Shown: positions 20,020 to 28,406 of the stretch, one piece after another
How the letters are laid out: each line of letters opens with the position of its first letter
How positions within the stretch are numbered: position 1 is the first letter of the stretch
DNA from: Cellulomonas humilata
Lineage (GTDB): Bacteria; Actinomycetota; Actinomycetes; Actinomycetales; Cellulomonadaceae
Assembly: GCF_013359775.1 (NCBI RefSeq)
Contig: NZ_JABMCI010000068.1
Span: forward strand, 124,001-188,000
Reading direction: 5' to 3'
DNA length: 64,000 nucleotides
Notes under the pieces: generated by a model
Told to the model about the DNA's origin: nothing
The model's input: only the letters and a program-made list of their open reading frames with translations
The model's database searches: none
Made by a program: the position numbers and the translations under genes

Positions 20020-22073
20020 GCGGTCTCCTCGGAGGCGCTGGTGCGGGCGGCTGGCAGCACGGTACGCCGTGCGGTGAGTGCGGCGATCTCGTCGACCGCC
20101 CAGGGGTTCTGCAGCGAGGTGACGTCGCCCAGCGCGCTGCCGTCGAGGATCTGCGCCAGCAGCCGGCGCATGATCTTGCCCGACCGCGTCTTGGGCAGGT
20201 CCGGCACCAGGAGCACGTGCTTGGGCTTGGCGACGGGCCCGATCTCGTGAGCCACCTGCGCGCGCAGCTCCTCGCGCAGCTCCTCCGTCGCGGCGAGCCA
20301 GGCGTCGAGGTCGTCGACAGGTCCCGGTGCCGACGAGGGCACGACGAACGCGGCCACGGCCTGCCCGGTGACGTCGTCGTGCACGCCCGCGACCCCGGCC
20401 TCGCCCACCGCGGGATGGGCGACGAGCGCGGACTCGATCTCGATGGTCGAGAGGCGGTGCCCGGACACGTTCACCACGTCGTCGAGCCGGCCGAGCAGCC
20501 AGATGTACTTGTCGTCGTCGTACGACGCCCCGTCGCCGGCCAGGAAGAACCCGCCGTGCTCGCCGTGCCCGGCGAACCTCCGCCAGTACGCGTCGAGGTA
20601 GCGCTGCGGGTCGCCCCAGATCGTGCGGGCCATCCCGGGCCACGGCCGGTCGACGACGAGCAGCCCGCCCTCTCCCGGACCGACCTCGGCGCCGGAGTCG
20701 TCCACGACCTTCGCCGAGATGCCCGGCAGCGGACGCGTCGCGGACCCGGGCTTGAGCACCGTGCTGCCCGGCAGCGGCGCGATCATCGCGGCACCCGTCT
20801 CGGACTGCCACCACGTGTCGACCACGGGCGCGCGGTCGGCGCCGAACGTGCGGCGGAACCACACCCACGCCTCGGGGTTGATGGCCTCGCCGACCGTGCC
20901 CAGCAGCCGGATGCTCGACAGGTCGTGCCCGCCGGGGAGCTCGTCGCCGAACCACGTCATGAACGTCCGGATCAGGGTCGGGGCCGTGTAGTACGTCGTC
21001 ACGCCGTAGCGCTCGATGATCTCGAGGTGGCGCTCGCGGTGCGGACTGTCTGGCGTGCCCTCGTAGATGACCTGCGTGAGCCCGTTGGCCAGCGGGCCGT
21101 AGATCTCGTAGGTGTGCGCGGTGACCCACGCGAGGTCGGCGGTGCACCAGTGGACGTCGTCAGGCTTGGCGTCGAAGTGCGCCCAGTGCGCCCAGGCCGC
21201 GTGCGTGAGGTACCCGCCCGACGTGTGCACCAGCCCCTTCGGGCGCCCGGTGGTGCCCGACGTGTAGATGATGAACAGCGGGTGCTCGGCGTCGAAGGCC
21301 TGCGCCTCGTGCACGTCCGGGGCGGTGTCGACGACGTCGTGCCACCAGACGTCGCGGCCCTCGGTCCACGCCACGTCCTGGCCGGTGCGCCGGACCACCA
21401 GCACGTGCTCGACGTGGTCCAGGCCGGCCACCGCCTCGTCCGCGGCCGACTTCACCTCGACGGCCTGCCCGCGGCGGTACTGCCCGTCGCTGGTGACCAG
21501 CAGCTTGGCGCCCGTGTCCTGCACCCGGAACCGCACGGCCTCCGCGGAGAAGCCCCCGAACACCAGGGAGTGCACGGCGCCGATCCGCGCGATCGCGAGC
21601 GTGACGATCACCGTCTCCGCCAGCACGGGCAGGTACACCACGACGCGGTCCCCGGGGCCGATGCCGAGGGCGGTCAGCGCGTTGGCCGCCCGGGACACCT
21701 CGCGCTGGAGGTCCGCGTACGTGAGCGTGCGCCGGTCGCCGGGCTCGCCCTCGACGTGCAGCGCGACCTTGTCCCCGCGGCCTGCGTCGACGTGCCGGTC
21801 CACGCAGTTGACCGCGACGTTGAGCCGCCCGCCGACGAACCACTGCGCCTCCGGGACGGTCAGCCCGCCCTGTCCGTCGTCCACGGGCGGCGACCAGACC
21901 AGGGGCGTGTGCCACGGCGTCGCCCAGTCGAGCCGGCGTGCGGCGTCCTCCCAGAACGCGACCGGGTCGGCGTCGGCGCGGTCGAACGCCTCGGGTCCGA
22001 CGTTGGCGTCGAACGCCGGCGGGGGGTCGTAGGTGCGTGCCTCGGTCTGGAGGGTGGAGATCGTGGAGGTCAT
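20016..22073 (-). CDS. acs: Acetyl-coenzyme A synthetase
   Basis: A 685-residue AMP-forming ligase converting acetate, ATP and CoA to acetyl-CoA. Visible are the phosphate loop YTSGTTGRPKG, the WWQSETG acetate-site motif, YDDDKYIWLLGRLDDVVNVSGHRLS and the C-terminal catalytic lysine in TRSGKIMRRLL, the site of regulatory acetylation in Acs. ATG at 22073 overlaps the ssuC stop (ATGA); an ATG two codons upstream is possible. Its position between ssuC and metY is unusual: CysK and MetY both release acetate, so the enzyme may recycle it to acetyl-CoA for O-acetylserine and O-acetylhomoserine synthesis (inference). Confidence 0.95.
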   Translation of the reverse strand: MTSTISTLQTEARTYDPPPAFDANVGPEAFDRADADPVAFWEDAARRLDWATPWHTPLVWSPPVDDGQGGLTVPEAQWFVGGRLNVAVNCVDRHVDAGRGDKVALHVEGEPGDRRTLTYADLQREVSRAANALTALGIGPGDRVVVYLPVLAETVIVTLAIARIGAVHSLVFGGFSAEAVRFRVQDTGAKLLVTSDGQYRRGQAVEVKSAADEAVAGLDHVEHVLVVRRTGQDVAWTEGRDVWWHDVVDTAPDVHEAQAFDAEHPLFIIYTSGTTGRPKGLVHTSGGYLTHAAWAHWAHFDAKPDDVHWCTADLAWVTAHTYEIYGPLANGLTQVIYEGTPDSPHRERHLEIIERYGVTTYYTAPTLIRTFMTWFGDELPGGHDLSSIRLLGTVGEAINPEAWVWFRRTFGADRAPVVDTWWQSETGAAMIAPLPGSTVLKPGSATRPLPGISAKVVDDSGAEVGPGEGGLLVVDRPWPGMARTIWGDPQRYLDAYWRRFAGHGEHGGFFLAGDGASYDDDKYIWLLGRLDDVVNVSGHRLSTIEIESALVAHPAVGEAGVAGVHDDVTGQAVAAFVVPSSAPGPVDDLDAWLAATEELREELRAQVAHEIGPVAKPKHVLLVPDLPKTRSGKIMRRLLAQILDGSALGDVTSLQNPWAVDEIAALTARRTVLPAARTSASEETA

Positions 22074-22942
22074 GCCCATCTCTTCAGCAGGTACTTCTCG
22101 GCCAGCCCGATGAGGCTGTCGGTCAGCTTGCCCAGCAGGGCCAGCGCGACGATCGCGAGGAGGATCCGGTCGACGCGTCCGTTGTTGCCGGAGTCCACCA
22201 GCAGGAACCCGAGGCCCATGGACGACGCGATGAGCTCGGCGGCGACGAGGAACAGCCAGGACTGCGCCATCGCGAGCCGCAGCCCCGACACCACCGACGG
22301 GAGCACCGCGGGCAGCTGCACGCCGGCGAACAGCCGAGCGCCGCGCAGCCCGTAGGCCCGGCCGACCTCGACCAGGTGCGCGTCGACGTGCCGCAGCGCG
22401 GCCGCGACGGTGGTGTAGACCGGGAAGAAGGCACCGATCGCGATGAGCGTGATCTTGGAGTCCTCGCCGATGCCCATCCAGAGGATGAGCAGCGGTACCC
22501 ACGCGAGCGAGGGGACGGAGCGGATGCCGCCGAGCGTGGGGGCCAGCAGGGCGTCGCCCAGGCGCGAGAGGCCGACCACGGCCGAGAGCACGAGGCCGAT
22601 CGCGCTGCCGATGGCGAACCCGATGAGCACGCGCTGTGTCGAGATCGCGACGTACTGGCCGAGGAGGCCGCGCTGCGCGAGGTCGACGGCGGCGTCCCAC
22701 ACCGACGCAGGGCTGGGCAGCTGGTAGGGCGCGACGAGGCCGGCGCTGGTGACCCACTGCCAGAGCGCGAGCAGCGCGAGGGGGAGGAGCAGGCCGACGA
22801 CCGTGCGGGTGCCGCGTCGGTCGAGCGGACCCTTCGACGACGGCCGTCGGGAGCCGTTGTCGAACGGGTTGAACGCGCGGTGCGGGCGACCGTCCTGGTC
22901 GAGGATCGGCGTCGACGTGCCGACGACGGGCGGTGCGGACAT
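22070..22942 (-). CDS. ssuC: Sulfonate/nitrate/taurine-type ABC transporter permease
   Basis: A 290-residue inner-membrane permease with about six transmembrane helices. A charged N-terminal tail of about 50 residues precedes the first helix (VVGLLLPLALLALWQWV). The EAA-type loop reads VEVGRAYGLRGARLFAGVQLP, and RSVPSLAWVPLLILWMGIGE is characteristic of the SsuC/TauC/NrtB group. Start ATG at 22942 lies behind AGGAGC. It is separated from ssuA by a strong hairpin (22963-22993) and overlaps acs by four bases. Confidence 0.9.
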   Translation of the reverse strand: MSAPPVVGTSTPILDQDGRPHRAFNPFDNGSRRPSSKGPLDRRGTRTVVGLLLPLALLALWQWVTSAGLVAPYQLPSPASVWDAAVDLAQRGLLGQYVAISTQRVLIGFAIGSAIGLVLSAVVGLSRLGDALLAPTLGGIRSVPSLAWVPLLILWMGIGEDSKITLIAIGAFFPVYTTVAAALRHVDAHLVEVGRAYGLRGARLFAGVQLPAVLPSVVSGLRLAMAQSWLFLVAAELIASSMGLGFLLVDSGNNGRVDRILLAIVALALLGKLTDSLIGLAEKYLLKRWA

Positions 22943-22962
22943 GTCAGCTCCTGGGGAGGATC

Positions 22963-22993
22963 CTGCCGCCCCCGAGAGTCCCGGGGGCGGCAG
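22963..22993 (-). promoter_or_regulatory. Intercistronic hairpin between ssuA and ssuC
   Basis: A perfect 11-base inverted repeat (arms 22963-22973 and 22983-22993, 9-base loop) in the 58-base gap between the binding-protein gene and the permease gene. Hairpins here commonly protect the binding-protein mRNA or partly terminate transcription so that binding protein exceeds permease. The same arrangement is seen at 58820-58850. Confidence 0.6.
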
Positions 22994-23000
22994 TGTGGGG

Positions 23001-24056
23001 TCAGGACGGGTCGGCGTTCTCGGCGAACGACGGCTCGAACAGCTCGTCGAGCGCCTTGTCGACGGCGCCCTGGGTGGGGACGTCACCGTTGGCGACGAAG
23101 ATCGGGCCGACGACCGCGAGCACCTTGCGCTGCGCGTCTCCGGGGACCGGGTCGAGGTCGAGCGTCGTGCGCTTGGTGATGACGGTCTCCGCGACGGCCG
23201 GGTCGATGGCGGCGACCTCGGCGAGGATCGAGACGACCTCGTCGGGGTTGGCGATCGCCCAGGCCCGCGCCTTCTCGTACGTGTCGACCACCAGCTGCGC
23301 CAGGTCGGGGCTCGTGCCCAGGAACGACTCGGTCGCGTTGAGGAAGCCGTAGGTGTTGAAGTCCACGTTCCGGTAGAGCAGCGTCGAGCCGGCGGTCGCC
23401 TCGCTGGCCGCCATCAGCGGGTCCAGCCCGGCCCACGCCGCGACCGAGCCGTTCTCGAGCGCGGCCTTGCCGTCGGCGTGCTGCAGGTTCTGCACCTCGA
23501 CCTGGTCGAGCGGGACGCCGGCCTCCTCGAGCGACTGCAGCAGGAAGAAGTACGGGTCGGTGCCCTTGGTGGCGGCGACGGACTTGCCGGCCAGCTGGCT
23601 GACGTCGGTGATGTCCGAGCCCGCGGGCACCACGATCGCCGCCCACTCCGGCTGGGAGTAGATGTCGATCGTCTTGATCGGCGAGCCGTTCGAGCGGGCC
23701 AGCAGCGCGGCGGAGCCGGCCGTCGAGCCCACGTCGACGGCGCCCGCGCGGAGCGCCTCGTTGGCCTTGTTGGACCCGGCGGACTGGATCCAGTTGACCG
23801 TGACGTCGTCGCCGAGGGCCTCCTCGAGCCAGCCCTGGTCCTTGATCACCAGGCTCAGCGGGTTGTAGGTCGCGAAGTCGATGTTGAGCACGTCCGCGCT
23901 CCACTCGACGAGGGCGTCGGCCGACGCGGTGCTGTCGGGCTCGGGTGCAGCGGCGGGGGTGTCCTCGCCGGCGACGCAGCCGGTGAGCGCCAGGGCGGTC
24001 GCGAGGGTGAGTACGGTCGCTGACACTCTGGCGGACACGGCGGTGCGGATGCTCAT
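23001..24056 (-). CDS. ssuA: Sulfonate ABC transporter substrate-binding lipoprotein
   Basis: A 351-residue lipoprotein. The signal sequence ends in the lipobox LALTGC with Cys27, so it should be anchored to the outer face of the membrane. The mature part starts with a beta-strand segment and FATYNPLSLVIKDQGWLEEAL, followed by SAGSNKANEALRAGAVDVGST and GTDPYFFLLQSLEEAGV, typical of the SsuA/TauA aliphatic-sulfonate class. Sulfonate rather than nitrate or thiamine-precursor uptake is favoured by the sulfur genes around it. AGGAGAG precedes the ATG at 24056. It lies 52 bases after ssuB. Confidence 0.88.
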   Translation of the reverse strand: MSIRTAVSARVSATVLTLATALALTGCVAGEDTPAAAPEPDSTASADALVEWSADVLNIDFATYNPLSLVIKDQGWLEEALGDDVTVNWIQSAGSNKANEALRAGAVDVGSTAGSAALLARSNGSPIKTIDIYSQPEWAAIVVPAGSDITDVSQLAGKSVAATKGTDPYFFLLQSLEEAGVPLDQVEVQNLQHADGKAALENGSVAAWAGLDPLMAASEATAGSTLLYRNVDFNTYGFLNATESFLGTSPDLAQLVVDTYEKARAWAIANPDEVVSILAEVAAIDPAVAETVITKRTTLDLDPVPGDAQRKVLAVVGPIFVANGDVPTQGAVDKALDELFEPSFAENADPS

Positions 24057-24108
24057 CGTCTCTCCTGTGTGGGTGACCCGGGGGTGGGTCGGTGGGGGGC
24101 GGGGCAGG

Positions 24109-24939
24109 TCAGATGGAGTGGTGCAGGTCCCGTTCGGCCGGGCCGACGTGGTGCGTCGGGACGCCGAGGCCTTCGAGCAGCTCGGCGCGCAGCTCGGCGA
24201 ACGTGGGATCGGCCCGGTCCCGGGGGCGGGTGCCGGGCACGGCGATGATGCGAGCGATGCTCGTCTCGTCGCCGTCCGGCGTGCGCAGGAGCACCACGCG
24301 GTCGGCCAGGTAGAGGGCCTCCTCCACGTCGTGCGTCACCAGGAGCACGGTGGTCGGCTCGGCGGCGTGCACCTCGAGCAGGAGCTCCTGCATGCGCAGC
24401 CGGGTCAGCGCGTCGAGGGCGCCGAACGGCTCGTCCAGCAGCAGGACCCCGGGGTTGCGGGCGAGCGCCCGGGCGAGCGACGCCCGCTGCGCCATGCCGC
24501 CGGACACCTGTCGCGGCCGCAGGCCGGCCGACGCGGTGAGACCGACCAGCTCGAGGAGCTCGGCCACGCGACCGGCGCCGTCCGCCCGGGACGTCCCCGC
24601 CGGCAGTCCGAGCCTGACGTTCTGGGTGAGCGTGCGCCAGGGCAGCAGACGCGGCTCCTGGAACGCGACGGCCGTCCGGGGGTCGGTCCCGCGGACGGGG
24701 GAGCCGTCGATGAGGATGTCACCCGCGTCGGGGGTGTCCAGGCCGCTGACCTGGCGCAGGAGCGTCGACTTGCCGCAGCCGGACGGCCCGACGAGCGCGA
24801 CGATCTCGCCCGCGGCGAGCTCGAGGTCGACGCCGGCGAGCACTGCGCGCGGTCCGGTGGGCGTGGCGAACGTGCGGCGGACGTCGCGCAGGGTCACCGG
24901 GTGGGCGACGTGCGCGGCGGCAGTCGTGGTCAGGGACAT
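24109..24939 (-). CDS. ssuB: Sulfonate ABC transporter ATP-binding protein
   Basis: A 276-residue ATPase. Walker A is GPSGCGKST (about 50-58), the Q-loop FQEPRLLPWRT, the signature VSGGMAQRASLARAL, Walker B VLLLDEPFGALD and the switch histidine in VTHDVEEAL. The PFGALD and PRLLPW elements place it with SsuB/TauB/NrtD. It is the first protein gene after the cysteine-rich leader peptide and its hairpin. ATG at 24939 is chosen because an upstream in-frame extension would run into the hairpin region; the ribosome-binding site is weak, consistent with control by leader structure (inference). Confidence 0.9.
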   Translation of the reverse strand: MSLTTTAAAHVAHPVTLRDVRRTFATPTGPRAVLAGVDLELAAGEIVALVGPSGCGKSTLLRQVSGLDTPDAGDILIDGSPVRGTDPRTAVAFQEPRLLPWRTLTQNVRLGLPAGTSRADGAGRVAELLELVGLTASAGLRPRQVSGGMAQRASLARALARNPGVLLLDEPFGALDALTRLRMQELLLEVHAAEPTTVLLVTHDVEEALYLADRVVLLRTPDGDETSIARIIAVPGTRPRDRADPTFAELRAELLEGLGVPTHHVGPAERDLHHSI

Positions 24940-25021
24940 GGGGGGGTCCTGGGGATCGGGCGCGGCCGATCGGGACGGGCTGGGGGGCCGGTCTGCCGCG
25001 CGAGGGGCGGGCACCGGCGGT

Positions 25022-25040
25022 CCCTCGGTCAGGCCGAGGG
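25022..25040 (-). promoter_or_regulatory. Attenuator-like hairpin after the ssu cysteine leader
   Basis: A perfect 7-base stem (arms 25022-25028 and 25034-25040) with a 5-base loop, 17 bases downstream of the leader-peptide stop and about 80 bases before ssuB. On the transcript the loop region reads CCTGACCG, also found in the corresponding cysK hairpin. A second, mutually close hairpin (arms 25073-25078 and 25083-25088) covers the last two Cys codons of the leader, so ribosome position could select between structures. Confidence 0.55.
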
Positions 25041-25057
25041 GGAGACGCGGGGAGGCG

Positions 25058-25129
25058 TCAGGAGCCGGTGCGGTGCTGAGAACAGCACGCGGACCGACAA
25101 CACATCAGGAGGGACGGACGAGCGGTCAT
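25058..25129 (-). CDS. Cysteine-rich leader peptide of the ssu-acs-metY operon
   Basis: A 23-residue open frame in the 5' region of the sulfonate operon, too short for normal gene finding. It has Cys-Cys at residues 10-11 and Cys-Cys at 15-16 (core MCCRSACCS), that is four Cys in seven positions. Three of the four codons are TGT although the genome strongly prefers TGC. GAGGAAGGA lies 9-10 bases before the ATG. A hairpin follows the stop. Short upstream frames rich in cysteine codons are described in mycobacteria as cysteine-responsive attenuators of sulfur genes, and the position here fits exactly. That it responds to cysteine is inferred. Confidence 0.75.
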   Translation of the reverse strand: MTARPSLLMCCRSACCSQHRTGS

Positions 25130-25179
25130 GGCGGTCCGTTCCTTCCTCGTGACGATTCTGGAGTGGGAAGATCCGGATT

Positions 25180-25194
25180 TCTCAGATGCTGAGA
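25180..25194. promoter_or_regulatory. Inverted repeat upstream of the ssu leader, possible operator
   Basis: A 6-base inverted repeat with a 3-base centre (tctcagatgctgaga) lies 50 bases upstream of the leader ATG, in a locally AT-richer stretch where the promoter should be. It may bind a regulator, but no known sulfur-regulator consensus is recognised. Confidence 0.3.
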
Positions 25195-25267
25195 TCGCGT
25201 ATCCACCACGTGAGCGCGAGAGTAGCGCTTCCCGACGACTGTCGGCAACGGCCGTCCACGGACGCGC

Positions 25268-25303
25268 GACCGCCCGCGGCGCCGAGGGGCGTCGCGGGCG
25301 GTC
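25268..25303 (-). terminator. Terminator after the LLM oxidoreductase gene
   Basis: A perfect 11-base GC-rich inverted repeat (arms 25268-25278 and 25293-25303, 14-base loop) begins 10 bases after the stop of the LLM gene. It separates that transcript from the ssu leader and promoter region, so the ssu operon should have its own promoter between about 25130 and 25260. Confidence 0.75.
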
Positions 25304-25313
25304 TCCGGGCGGC

Positions 25314-26366
25314 TCAGGCGGTCGGGCGCAGGGCCTCCGCGATCGCCGGCAGGGTGCGCGGGTCCGCCTGCACGAGCATCGTCGTGATCGCGGTGCTCTC
25401 CCAGGCGGGCAGCTGCGCGCGGATGTCGTCGACGGTGCCCACCAGCGCGATGTCCTGCACCAGCTCGAGCGGCACGGCGGCGGTCGCGCGTGCGCGGTCA
25501 CCGGCCAGGTAGTGCGCCTGGATCTCGTCGCACGCCTCGGTGTACCCGAGCCGGTCCAGCACCGCGCGGTGGAAGTTGGCGCCCTTGGCGCCCATGCCGC
25601 CGGCGTAGAGCGCGATGAACGGGCGGACGCTGTCCGCGGCGGACTCGACGTCGGTGCCGATCACCACCGGCACGGTCGCGACGACCTCGAACGCGTCCAC
25701 TGTGTCGATCGCGCGTCGCTCCGGCGCGCGCTGCGCGAAGCCCTCGCTCAGCAGCGCCCGGTACTCGCCGTCCATCCGCGGCGAGTAGAAGAGCGGCAGC
25801 CAGCCGTCGGCGATCTCCGCCGACATCGCGATGTTCCTCGGCCCCTCGGCCGCCAGGTGGATCGGCAGGTCGGCGCGAAGCGGGTGCACCGTCGAGCGGA
25901 GGGCCTTGCCCAGGCCGGAGCCCTCGTCGGGACCCAGCGGGAGCCGGTAGAACTGGCCGTCGAACGTCACGGGCGCCTTGCGCGCGAGCACCTGCCGGAC
26001 GATCGACACGTACTCGCGGGTGCGGGCGAGGGGGCGCGGGTACGGCTGCCCGTACCAGCCCTCCACCACCTGCGGCCCGGAGGCGCCGAGCCCCAGCACG
26101 AACCGGCCGCCGGACAGGTGGTCGAGCGTGAGGGCGGCCATCGCGGCCGCCGTGGGGGTGCGCGCGGAGATCTGGGCGATCGCGGTGCCGAGCCGGATGC
26201 GCGAGGTGCGCGAGCCCCACCACGCCAGCGGGGTGAGCGCGTCGGAGCCGTAGGCCTCGGCCGTCCACACCGAGTCGAACCCGAGCTGCTCGGCGCCGAG
26301 GACCGCCTCCTGCGCACCGGGCGGGGGACCCGCCGACCAGTAGCCCGTGTGGTAGCCCAGCCGCAT
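25314..26366 (-). CDS. LLM class F420-dependent oxidoreductase
   Basis: A 350-residue TIM-barrel protein of the luciferase-like family. It begins MRLGYHTGYWSAG; the motifs GFDSVWTAEAYGSDALTPLAWWG, GTAIAQISARTPTAAAMAALTLD and GRFVLGLGASGPQVVEGWYGQP are those of the actinobacterial F420-dependent group rather than of FMNH2-dependent SsuD. The substrate is unknown. It lies 82 bases downstream of cysE and before the ssu operon, so a part in organosulfur oxidation is possible but unproven. An AGGA box precedes the ATG; a terminator follows the stop. Confidence 0.88.
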   Translation of the reverse strand: MRLGYHTGYWSAGPPPGAQEAVLGAEQLGFDSVWTAEAYGSDALTPLAWWGSRTSRIRLGTAIAQISARTPTAAAMAALTLDHLSGGRFVLGLGASGPQVVEGWYGQPYPRPLARTREYVSIVRQVLARKAPVTFDGQFYRLPLGPDEGSGLGKALRSTVHPLRADLPIHLAAEGPRNIAMSAEIADGWLPLFYSPRMDGEYRALLSEGFAQRAPERRAIDTVDAFEVVATVPVVIGTDVESAADSVRPFIALYAGGMGAKGANFHRAVLDRLGYTEACDEIQAHYLAGDRARATAAVPLELVQDIALVGTVDDIRAQLPAWESTAITTMLVQADPRTLPAIAEALRPTA

Positions 26367-26448
26367 CGTCAGTCCTCCCGGTCTGGCGTCGCCGTCGACG
26401 CCCGCGCCAGGCTACCTGCTACCCCGGGTATCACCGAGGGGGAGGGTC

Positions 26449-27033
26449 TCAGATGTAGATCGCCGGGTCGTCGATCTCGACGTCGAACGGGGCGGCCACC
26501 GGGCGCAGCCGGATCGTCGCCGGCACTCCGACGGCGATCGCCCCCGCGGGGACGTCGTGGATGACGACGGCGTTGGCGCCGATCTGCGCACCGTCGCCGA
26601 TCCACACCGGTCCGAGGATCTTGGCGCCGGCCCCGACTACCACGTTGTCGCCGACCGTCGGGTGCCGCTTGCCGTGCCGCATCGACTTGCCGCCGAGCGT
26701 GGAGCCGTGGAACAGGACGACGTCGTCACCCACCTCGGCGGTCTCGCCGATCACGACGCCCATCCCGTGGTCGATGAACAGCCGCCGGCCGAGGCGCGCG
26801 CCGGGATGGATCTCGATGCCGGTGGCCGCCCGCGCGAGCTGGGAGATCAGTCGCGCGGGCAGCCGCAGGCCGGGCTGGTGCCACATCCTGTGCGCCAGCC
26901 GGTACACCCACACCGCGTGCACGCCCGGGTACCCCAGGGCGACCTCGGCGAGGGACCGGGCCGCGGGGTCGCGGTGCCGGGCAGCCTCGAGGTCTTCCCT
27001 CAGGGTGGCCAGGAAGTGCAGGTGGTCGGACAC
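26449..27033 (-). CDS. cysE: Serine O-acetyltransferase (EpsC type)
   Basis: A 194-residue left-handed beta-helix acetyltransferase making O-acetylserine from serine and acetyl-CoA, the first committed step of cysteine synthesis. Hexapeptide repeats begin at [19 protein letters not shown], and the catalytic HG..GE stretch [15 protein letters not shown] and the [10 protein letters not shown] loop are intact. The protein ends in the hydrophobic isoleucine (PAIYI) used to dock into CysK in cysteine synthase complexes. The length matches the short EpsC form. GTG at 27033 is used; it lies 43 bases after cysK, so the two form one unit. Confidence 0.94.
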   Translation of the reverse strand: MSDHLHFLATLREDLEAARHRDPAARSLAEVALGYPGVHAVWVYRLAHRMWHQPGLRLPARLISQLARAATGIEIHPGARLGRRLFIDHGMGVVIGETAEVGDDVVLFHGSTLGGKSMRHGKRHPTVGDNVVVGAGAKILGPVWIGDGAQIGANAVVIHDVPAGAIAVGVPATIRLRPVAAPFDVEIDDPAIYI

Positions 27034-27076
27034 GGTGCCTTCGTCCTGTCGGTGGGGTGCGTGTATCTCCGGACGA

Positions 27077-28012
<936 letters not shown>

Positions 28013-28166
28013 GGTTCCTCTTCGGTCGAGGCTGCCGGCGGACCGACAGCTGGTGGGGGACTGACTAGCCATGCGTCTGGTGCACCGGCCGCGCGCGGGC
28101 GCCGGTCGGGCGGCACGGATCAGCAGGGGATGTCCGTGCCGGGACGGGGCGAGCGCTGGCGCGGAC

Positions 28167-28185
28167 GGTCCCCGGTCAGGGGATC
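28167..28185 (-). promoter_or_regulatory. Attenuator-like hairpin after the cysK leader peptide
   Basis: A 7-base stem with one G-U pair (arms 28167-28173 and 28179-28185) and a 5-base loop, 25 bases after the leader-peptide stop. The transcript-strand loop region reads CCTGACCG, the same as in the ssu leader hairpin, suggesting a shared design or origin. Confidence 0.5.
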
Positions 28186-28210
28186 CTCGCGCGAAGGAGC
28201 AGCCAGCGCT

Positions 28211-28285
28211 CTACAGACAGCGACAACAGGGCAGCGCCACGCGGGCGCGCCCGAGGACGGCGGGGGCGGCAGTGTGCACGCGCAT
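28211..28285 (-). CDS. Cysteine-rich leader peptide of the cysKE unit
   Basis: A 24-residue frame ending ALPCCRCL, with Cys at 20, 21 and 23, all encoded by TGT, directly before the TAG stop. GGAGGA lies about 10 bases before the ATG. Upstream, TAGCGT on the minus strand (28354-28359) is a plausible -10 box, with a 5-base-stem hairpin (28326-28339) in between. The peptide sits 198 bases before cysK and is followed by a hairpin. As with the ssu leader, the likely role is sensing charged tRNA-Cys by ribosome stalling. The peptide sequence itself is otherwise unlike the ssu leader. Confidence 0.75.
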   Translation of the reverse strand: MRVHTAAPAVLGRARVALPCCRCL

Positions 28286-28406
28286 CGCTTCGTCGTCCTC
28301 CGTGACCGGTTCGGTCGGTCGCCTCCCGCGAGTGCGGGACACGATCGGCCATGACGCTAGCGCCAACGTCGGCGCGCGCGCAAAGAGTCCCCACCAGACG
28401 GACGCC

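Noticed and set aside
28013..28072. 20-residue N-terminal extension of CysK
   Set aside because: The ATG at 28072 is in frame but the extra residues are unlike CysK N-termini and the ATG at 28012 has a good ribosome-binding site.
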